This document shows positions 4,095 through 8,542 of a stretch of 8,542 nucleotides of DNA, piece by piece. Each line of letters begins with the position of its first letter. The first letter of the stretch is position 1. The notes under the pieces were generated by a model. It ran no database searches and was not told the origin of the DNA. It was given only the letters and a program-made list of their open reading frames with translations. Position numbers and translations under genes: made by a program. The DNA is from an uncultured Oscillospiraceae bacterium. Lineage in GTDB: Bacteria > Bacillota > Clostridia > Oscillospirales > Acutalibacteraceae. Location of the stretch: assembly GCA_900550315.1 (NCBI GenBank), contig URRK01000064.1, forward strand, positions 1 through 8,542, read 5' to 3'.

Positions 4095-4122
4095 AGCCAG
4101 GCATTCTAACGCCTGGCTTTAT
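4095..4122 (+). terminator. Terminator-like hairpin just right of the element
   Basis: AGCCAGGC (4095-4102) and GCCTGGCT (4111-4118) form an 8-bp stem with an 8-base loop, followed by TTATCTTT. No gene lies directly before it now. In the chromosome without the element it would stand about 75 bases after the stop of the 66-aa gene, so it may be the original terminator of the hcp-side transcript, separated from it by the insertion. Confidence 0.6.
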
Positions 4123-4705
4123 CTTTACACCTTGGGTATGCTGCATTGTTATCATTACGCTTGTTGGTCCTATTGGTATTATATAAATGTAATGATAAAT
4201 AAACGGTTTTGTTTTGTTGGCAATTTTTATATTCAAAAACTGAGTTTTACCAATACGGCTTGTAGTTCATAGCATTTAATTTTTCTGCCCTTATCATATT
4301 ACTGATTTTTCAATAAATTTTAAAAATCTATTTGGGCTTACAGCCACTCAGTTTTTTTAAAACAAGCTATGGGCTGTTTTAAACTTTTCTATTTAAAGCA
4401 ATCTTATTGATTTGTAATCGCAAACAGCGATTTTTAAAATCATTCTGCGTTGCAACGGCGTTGAATAAACCTTTTCGGTGTAATAGTTTGCGGCTTAGGC
4501 TTTAGCTAATTTAATTCTATACACCCTTTACTAAAGTGAACCCTTTAAAACGGAGCAAATTTTAAGCATTACAGCAATATGCCAAAGAATTTGAATGATT
4601 TACCATATTTAAACCACTACCAATAATTGTTAAAAGTTGGAAAATTCAACTGTTTGCACAACGGTAAATGTTTTTAAATAGTTGTAATTTTTCTAACATT
4701 TCCCC
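4123..4705. other. AT-rich stretch without genes
   Basis: No reading frame with a ribosome site is visible on either strand. Inverted repeats are present: TTATCATTAC/GTAATGATAA (4149-4158, 4189-4198), TTTAAAACA/TGTTTTAAA (4356-4364, 4375-4383), CGCAAAC/GTTTGCG (4419-4425, 4486-4492, enclosing the palindrome CGTTGCAACG), and AAATGTT/AACATTT (4666-4672, 4695-4701) just before the next promoter. It may hold an unrecognised RNA, the decayed remains of a gene, or the long control region of the xerC-like gene. Confidence 0.4.
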
Positions 4706-4734
4706 TTGAAAAACACCTATATATAGTATATAAT
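4706..4734 (+). promoter_or_regulatory. Promoter of the xerC-like gene with a possible operator
   Basis: -35 TTGAAA (4706-4711), 17-base spacer, -10 TATAAT (4729-4734): a near-consensus sigma-A promoter. An 11-bp inverted repeat, TATATATAGTA (4718-4728) and TACTATATATA (4745-4755), brackets the -10 and the likely start of transcription, so a dimeric repressor or an RNA stem-loop at the 5' end could control it. An additional extended -10 (TGGTATAAT, 4763-4771) lies too close to the ribosome site to be the main promoter. Confidence 0.7.
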
Positions 4735-4781
4735 GTAGTGTGATTACTATATATATTATTTTTGGTATAATTAATTTTATC

Positions 4782-4798
4782 GGAGGGGATGCTTTTTG
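4782..4798 (+). promoter_or_regulatory. Ribosome site that fixes a TTG start for the xerC-like gene
   Basis: GGAGGGG (4782-4788) stands 7 bases before TTG at 4796-4798. The only nearer ATG (4789) is out of frame and stops after four codons, and no in-frame ATG follows for 54 codons. A TTG start with a strong ribosome site is common in Bacillota. Confidence 0.8.
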
Positions 4799-5830
4799 AA
4801 TAAAAAATATTATCAAGAGGCCCCTAAGATTTTACAGGACTTTTTGCTGTACAGTGAGGCGGTTCGTAATAAATCTGCCCGTTCTGTAGACGAATATTTT
4901 TTAGACCTGCGCACCTTTTTTCGGTATTTAAAAATTCAAAACGGGTTTTCGGGTAAAATGGAATTCAACGAAATTCCAATAGATGATGTTGATTTGAATT
5001 TACTGAAAACCGTAACCCTACAAGACCTTTACTCTTTTTTAGTGTATTGTAAGGATGAACTGCACAATAACAGTACCACCCGCGCCCGTAAATGCTCCAC
5101 CTTAAAAATTTATTTTAAATATCTTTCACAAAACACCAAGCAATTGCCAAGTAACCCGGCCGAGCTGTTGGAGTCACCGAAGATTGCCTCTACCCTACCC
5201 AAGCACCTAACTTTAGAGGAGGCGTTAGAGCTTTTAAGAAGCGTTGACGGCCCTAATAAAGAGCGCGATTTTTGCATTTTAACCCTGTTTTTAAATTGCG
5301 GAATGCGGCTTTCGGAGCTTTGCAACATTAGCTTAAACGATTTAAACAGTGAGGGTGCGCTGCGCCTTTACGGCAAGGGGAACAAAGAACGCATTATTTA
5401 CCTAAACGACGCCTGCATAAGCGCCATTAACAGCTATTTGCCTGTACGCCCGGTAGAGGGCGTTCCGGCCAGCGAAAAAAGCGCCCTGTTTATTAGCCGA
5501 AACAAACGGCGTATTAGCCCTAAAACCGTGCAGCACATTGTTTACGAATTTTTAGAAAAGGCCGGCCTTGGCAACCGCGGCTTTTCTGCCCACAAGCTGC
5601 GCCACACCGCTGCAACCTTAATGTACCAGCGCGGGCACGCCGATGTACGGGTAATTAAAGATGTTTTAGGGCACCAAAATTTAGGCACTACGCAAATTTA
5701 CACCCATGTTTCCAGCGAGCAGGTAAAGTCGGCCATTGAGCACAATCCCCTTTCGGCTGTAAATCCCAAAAAAAGTGCAGTTGAGGCAATTAAAAAAGCT
5801 AAAAATAACGCCTCTAAACAGGAGGACTAA
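4796..5830 (+). CDS. xerC: XerC-like tyrosine recombinase (344 aa)
   Basis: Site-specific recombinase of the XerC/XerD type, which in bacteria resolves chromosome dimers at dif. Residues about 8-112 form the N-terminal SAM-like core-binding domain (RSVDEYFLDLRTFFRYL and the TRARKCSTLKIYFKYL helix). The catalytic domain follows from about 137 with R171 (CGMRLSEL), K194 (YGKGNKER), H266 and R269 (HKLRHTAATL), H293 (VLGHQNLGTT) and Y302 (QIYTHVS). A Lys-rich tail of about 25 residues extends past the usual Xer end. Full-length and intact. It begins with TTG and its last codons hold the ribosome site of the next gene, so the two are translationally coupled. Context (a phosphatase, not phage or transfer genes) favours a housekeeping Xer over an element integrase, but its closeness to the inserted element means it could also act on those sites. 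The Xer family is sure; the C versus D role is not. Confidence 0.88.
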   Translation: MNKKYYQEAPKILQDFLLYSEAVRNKSARSVDEYFLDLRTFFRYLKIQNGFSGKMEFNEIPIDDVDLNLLKTVTLQDLYSFLVYCKDELHNNSTTRARKCSTLKIYFKYLSQNTKQLPSNPAELLESPKIASTLPKHLTLEEALELLRSVDGPNKERDFCILTLFLNCGMRLSELCNISLNDLNSEGALRLYGKGNKERIIYLNDACISAINSYLPVRPVEGVPASEKSALFISRNKRRISPKTVQHIVYEFLEKAGLGNRGFSAHKLRHTAATLMYQRGHADVRVIKDVLGHQNLGTTQIYTHVSSEQVKSAIEHNPLSAVNPKKSAVEAIKKAKNNASKQED

Positions 5831-5833
5831 ACA

Positions 5834-6550
5834 ATGTTACTTTTTATTGTACGGCACGGAGATCCCATTTACAACCCCGATTCCCTAACCCCTAAAGGGC
5901 ACCTGCAGGCGCAGGCCTTGGCCAAGCGCTTTGCCGTAAACGGGTTAGATGAAATTTATTCTTCCCCTTTAAACAGGGCCAAACAAACGGCGCAGCCGAC
6001 CTGTGATATTTTAGGCAAACCCTACACGGTGGAGGATTGGACCAGCGAAAACAAAGCGGCGGCCGACCTTTTTTGCACCTACCCAGACGGGCATCGCAGC
6101 TGGGTTTTTCAGCGCCAGCTAAGCGAATTAAAAAATAACAGCACCCTAAATTTTAATATGCAAAACTGGTACACGGCCGATTGTTTTAAAAACGACGCTG
6201 AACGCTTTAAAAAGGGATTTGAACGAATTGGCCGGGATTCCGACTTATTTTTAGCCCGCCTGGGCTATAAGCGCGACGGTGCCGTTTACAAAATTTTAAG
6301 CCCCAACAACAAACGCGTAGCCGTTTTTTGCCATCATGGTTTTGGAGTTACCTGGCTTTCGCACCTTTTGCAAATTCCGCCCCACATTTTTTGGAGCAGT
6401 TTTAATATAACTCACTCCGGCGTTACGGTGCTGCGATTTAAAAATTACGAAAACGGCATTACGGTTCCGCAGTGCCTTTGCCTTTCAGATACCTCGCACA
6501 TTCTGCGTGAAGGCCTACCGTTTGAGTATAATAATTCCGAAAAGCTTTAA
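5834..6550 (+). CDS. Histidine phosphatase family protein (phosphoglycerate mutase-like)
   Basis: A cytoplasmic phosphohydrolase of the histidine phosphatase superfamily, which uses a phospho-His intermediate. R7-H8-G9 near the N-terminus is the catalytic RHG motif; R48 in SSPLNRAKQTA is the second phosphate-binding Arg; H168-G169 in FCHHGFG is the second catalytic His. Between about 75 and 150 there is a longer insert (NMQNWYTADCF and following) in place of the short phosphatase loop, so the substrate is not predictable. 238 aa, complete. AGGAGG at 5820-5825 lies in the end of the xerC-like gene and only 3 bases separate the stop from this ATG, giving a tight two-gene operon. A terminator follows. 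It is one of many uncharacterised members; a specific sugar- or nucleotide-phosphatase role cannot be assigned. Confidence 0.92.
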   Translation: MLLFIVRHGDPIYNPDSLTPKGHLQAQALAKRFAVNGLDEIYSSPLNRAKQTAQPTCDILGKPYTVEDWTSENKAAADLFCTYPDGHRSWVFQRQLSELKNNSTLNFNMQNWYTADCFKNDAERFKKGFERIGRDSDLFLARLGYKRDGAVYKILSPNNKRVAVFCHHGFGVTWLSHLLQIPPHIFWSSFNITHSGVTVLRFKNYENGITVPQCLCLSDTSHILREGLPFEYNNSEKL

Positions 6551-6554
6551 AATT

Positions 6555-6574
6555 TTAGGCCGGCAAAGGCCTAA
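6555..6574 (+). repeat. Small hairpin after the phosphatase gene
   Basis: TTAGGCC (6555-6561) and GGCCTAA (6568-6574) pair around GGCAAA, followed by TTTAATT. It stands 4 bases after the stop codon and may assist termination or protect the 3' end. Confidence 0.45.
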
Positions 6575-6584
6575 TTTAATTGCA

Positions 6585-6627
6585 AACCCGCCGCAACAGG
6601 AACAACTGCTGCGGCGGGTTATTTTTT
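6585..6627 (+). terminator. Intrinsic terminator between convergent operons
   Basis: AACCCGCCGC (6585-6594) and GCGGCGGGTT (6611-6620) pair perfectly; after one mismatch the stem continues for three more pairs to a 6-base loop. ATTTTTT (6621-6627) follows on the plus strand. It ends the xerC-phosphatase transcript. On the minus strand only short T-runs follow, so it would be weaker for the opposing membrane-protein gene that ends at 6638. Confidence 0.9.
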
Positions 6628-6637
6628 AAGTGTAAAT

Positions 6638-7336
6638 TTAGGTGCAAATTTGTAAAGCACCGGTTAGAATTGGTAAAAGCGGCTCAAAGGCAAAAAGTTT
6701 ATCTAACAGCTTACCAAACAAGGTAATTAGCGGGGCGTTTACAACGGTTATAATAACCGTTGCGGCGCCAAGGCCCTGCAAATTGTGGTTTAAAATTAGC
6801 GCCAGCAGTACCGAAAGGGTTAGCATTGCAATATCGTAGCACTGTTTTACCCGGTTCATGTTCCAGCCGTAGCGGCGGGCCAGCTCGGTGCAAAAAAGCT
6901 CGTAAATTTCAAGAGGCCACCCGGTTCTAAAGAAAAAGGCAATGGCAATGGCTGTAAACAACTCACCCAGCACAAAGCTAAGCACCCGCACCCAAAAAAC
7001 GGTGTAAACGGCGTTGGAGCCGAAAATCAGGTACCAGCCATCCAGCACAAAGCCAAAAATAACGGCCGAAGCAAACGAGAGCAGATAGCGCCAGTTAAAC
7101 CGTTGAATAGCCAAACACAAAACCAGCAGCAACACCGCCTGAAATACATATTCCGACATTCCTTGCGAAAAAAACGGCAAAAACTGAACCACCTTAAGAT
7201 GCAAAATGTAGGCCGCGGCCGAAACCATTGAAAGCCCAAACCCCGCCTTGGTAAGCAGGCAAACGCCCAGCGCACAAAAAATAATACCCAGCAGCCAAGC
7301 GGCCTCGTTCATTTTTTTTAACAGTGGTAGCTTCAT
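6638..7336 (-). CDS. YczE/YitT-like integral membrane protein (DUF6198-like), 232 aa
   Basis: A polytopic membrane protein of the YczE/YyaS/YitT-like group, whose function is not established. Hydrophobic segments lie at about 12-32 (LGIIFCALGVCLLTKAGFG, the conserved opening of this group), 62-80, 85-105, 115-137, 168-186 and 190-212, giving about six helices. The loop YELFCTELARRYGWNMNRVKQCYDI (about 144-168) with its charged residues is the most conserved-looking cytoplasmic part. ATG at 7336 is preceded by GAAGGGA on the minus strand at a slightly long spacing of about 11; the ATG eight codons later has no ribosome site. It starts 24 bases after the SecA-like gene ends, so both are likely cotranscribed. 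Whether it aids the SecA-like protein is unknown; the pairing may be only positional. Confidence 0.85.
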   Translation of the reverse strand: MKLPLLKKMNEAAWLLGIIFCALGVCLLTKAGFGLSMVSAAAYILHLKVVQFLPFFSQGMSEYVFQAVLLLVLCLAIQRFNWRYLLSFASAVIFGFVLDGWYLIFGSNAVYTVFWVRVLSFVLGELFTAIAIAFFFRTGWPLEIYELFCTELARRYGWNMNRVKQCYDIAMLTLSVLLALILNHNLQGLGAATVIITVVNAPLITLFGKLLDKLFAFEPLLPILTGALQICT

Positions 7337-7360
7337 TAAAAATTTTATCCCTTCAAAATT

Positions 7361-8542
7361 TTATTGATCCTTTTTTTTCGTAAACAATCGCTCTAACTTA
7401 TCGGTAAAACTTAAAGCCTTTTTAATTTTTTTGCCAAACATATTCAGCAGCTCGGGCAGGTGGTTAAACTGGCCGCTGCTGTCGTCTACCATGTAGGTCC
7501 AGGTGCCGGTAGAATGGTTAATATTAAAATCGGTTAGATCCGGCGCGCCGTTTACAATTTTCAGCTGCTGCATTTTTTGCAAAACCTCAAACCGAATATC
7601 GGCGTTCATCTCCTCAAAATTATCAATGGCTTGGCGGTTAAATTCGTCTAACGGATTTTTGCCCGCAACAATGTTTAAGTGGATGCCGCTTTTAACCTCC
7701 TCCATGGTTTCCAAATAATCGGAAAAACGCAAATTCAGGTAATAAAGCAGCAGGTGGCGCTCCGCGTTTTGCAGCGCCTTGGCGCCAATTTGCTTTTCTA
7801 ATTCAAGGTAACGGTCCAAATCGTTTTTTTGTAAAATTTGGGGCTGTTCCTCTAAAAAAAGTACTTTTTTCCGGTAATTTGAAATCAACTGCCGCTGCTC
7901 CTCGGTAATGTAGGTGTACTTTTTCATGGCGTAGCGTGCTTCGGCATCGTTGCCCTCTAAGGTCAGCTGTGCGTCCCGCACCAGGGCAAATTTTTCTTTA
8001 TTTGTTAGTTTTTTGCCGGTTAGTTCCTCCTCAAAAAACGGGGCAATGTTTTCATCCTGCAGGCTAATAAAAAACTTGCTTTGCCCAACATCGCCCTGCC
8101 GGCCGGAGCGGCCCCGCAGCTGATTATCAATTCTGCGGGAGCGGTTCACGGTGGTGCTAATAACATAAAGCCCGCCGGCCAACGCAACGGCGCTGCGGCC
8201 TTCGCCGTTTTGCCCGCCCAACTTAATATCTACCCCGCGGCCGGCCATATTGGTAGAAACGGTTACCGCCCCCGCCAAGCCGGCATTGGCAATAATTTTA
8301 GCCTCCTCGGCGTCGTTCCGGGCGTTTAAAACCGCCGGTTCAATTCCGTTTTGGCGTAAGCTTTTGGCTAACAATTCTGATTGTTCTACACTGGCTGTGC
8401 CAACCAAAACCGGCTGGCCCTTTTGGTGCGCGGCAATAATTTCGGCAATAACGGCGCTGTCCCGCTCGCTATTGGTTAAAAAAACTTCGTCCGGTAAATC
8501 GTTGCGAATGCAGGGGGTGTGCGGCGCAATGGCCAAAGTGCG
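7361..8542 (-). CDS. secA: SecA-like preprotein translocase ATPase, C-terminal part (variant or accessory type)
   Basis: SecA is the ATPase that drives proteins through the SecYEG channel. The frame is open to the window edge; 393 C-terminal residues are visible. From the first visible residue: PCIRNDLPDEVF (about 10-21) leads into the second helicase domain; PVLVGTASVEQSE (about 44-56); VSTNMAGRGVDIKLGG (about 95-110, motif V); RRIDNQLRGRSGRQGD (about 136-151, motif VI with the arginine fingers); then the helical wing and scaffold domains to the end. Two deviations stand out. The stretch before motif VI reads ISTTVNRSRRIDN, where housekeeping SecA has GTERHESRRIDN. The C-terminal Cys/His zinc tail that binds SecB or lipids is absent; the protein ends in LFTKKKDQ. 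Both, and the short length after motif VI, suggest an accessory SecA (SecA2-like) or a lineage-specific form. Without the N-terminal half I cannot exclude that it is the main SecA. Confidence 0.88.
   Translation of the reverse strand, partial: RTLAIAPHTPCIRNDLPDEVFLTNSERDSAVIAEIIAAHQKGQPVLVGTASVEQSELLAKSLRQNGIEPAVLNARNDAEEAKIIANAGLAGAVTVSTNMAGRGVDIKLGGQNGEGRSAVALAGGLYVISTTVNRSRRIDNQLRGRSGRQGDVGQSKFFISLQDENIAPFFEEELTGKKLTNKEKFALVRDAQLTLEGNDAEARYAMKKYTYITEEQRQLISNYRKKVLFLEEQPQILQKNDLDRYLELEKQIGAKALQNAERHLLLYYLNLRFSDYLETMEEVKSGIHLNIVAGKNPLDEFNRQAIDNFEEMNADIRFEVLQKMQQLKIVNGAPDLTDFNINHSTGTWTYMVDDSSGQFNHLPELLNMFGKKIKKALSFTDKLERLFTKKKDQ

Noticed and set aside
4760..4774. TTTTGGTATAATTAA before the xerC-like gene, resembling one att arm with an extra G
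   Set aside because: Single half-site with an insertion in very AT-rich DNA; it is better explained by an extended -10-like sequence and chance.
4789..4803. ATG directly after the ribosome site of the xerC-like gene
   Set aside because: Stops after four codons and is too close to GGAGGGG; the TTG at 4796 opens the conserved protein.
1..8542. tRNA, rRNA, CRISPR array or IS transposase
   Set aside because: No cloverleaf, rRNA-like block, regularly spaced repeats or transposase motif was seen; in particular the att sites are not in a tRNA gene.

Overview
The window looks like a stretch of a chromosome from an anaerobic Clostridia-type Bacillota (Oscillospiraceae/Ruminococcaceae-like). This rests on an Hcp hybrid-cluster protein, a SecA-like ATPase next to a YczE-type (DUF6198-like) membrane protein, a XerC-like recombinase, strong GGAGG-type ribosome sites, and AT-rich spacers around moderately GC genes. 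The exact genus cannot be read from the sequence.

Layout. (1) 1-915: the 3' part of hcp, then a hairpin that runs into a small unknown gene (962-1162). (2) About 1170-4049: an inserted element of about 2.85 kb bounded by a 19-bp direct repeat. It holds, left to right: a convincing minus-strand small RNA with its own promoter, fold and terminator (about 1367-1246); a pair of inverted C/G-rich hairpins around a small unknown gene with its own promoter (1707-1916); a structured leader with mutually exclusive hairpins; a pC194/pUB110-type double-strand origin (hairpin plus nick motif, 2132-2167); a Rep_1-family HUH rolling-circle initiator (2236-3216); a very short tyrosine recombinase that is almost only catalytic domain (3254-3745); a strong terminator; and a structured right end with a degenerate third att-like site. 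(3) 4050-4795: about 745 bp of AT-rich DNA with no gene, ending in a good promoter with an 11-bp inverted repeat around its -10. (4) 4796-6550: XerC-like recombinase (TTG start) coupled to a histidine phosphatase, closed by a terminator. (5) 6638-8542, minus strand: SecA-like ATPase (5' end outside the window) followed by a six-helix membrane protein.

How the parts fit. The strongest story is the inserted element. It combines a complete plasmid-type rolling-circle replicon (Rep plus origin) with a minimal recombinase in the same transcription unit, and the two ends carry 12-bp arm / 6-bp spacer / 12-bp arm sites typical of tyrosine recombinase crossovers. The right-end site is a perfect palindrome, and the two spacers share only their first four bases (TGAA). 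The simplest reading is a small RCR plasmid that integrates and excises by its own recombinase. No relaxase, resistance or toxin gene is present, so the functions of the small RNA and the 69-residue protein are the open questions. Identification of families is from recognised motifs; the element model, the RNA and the regulation are inferences from sequence structure.
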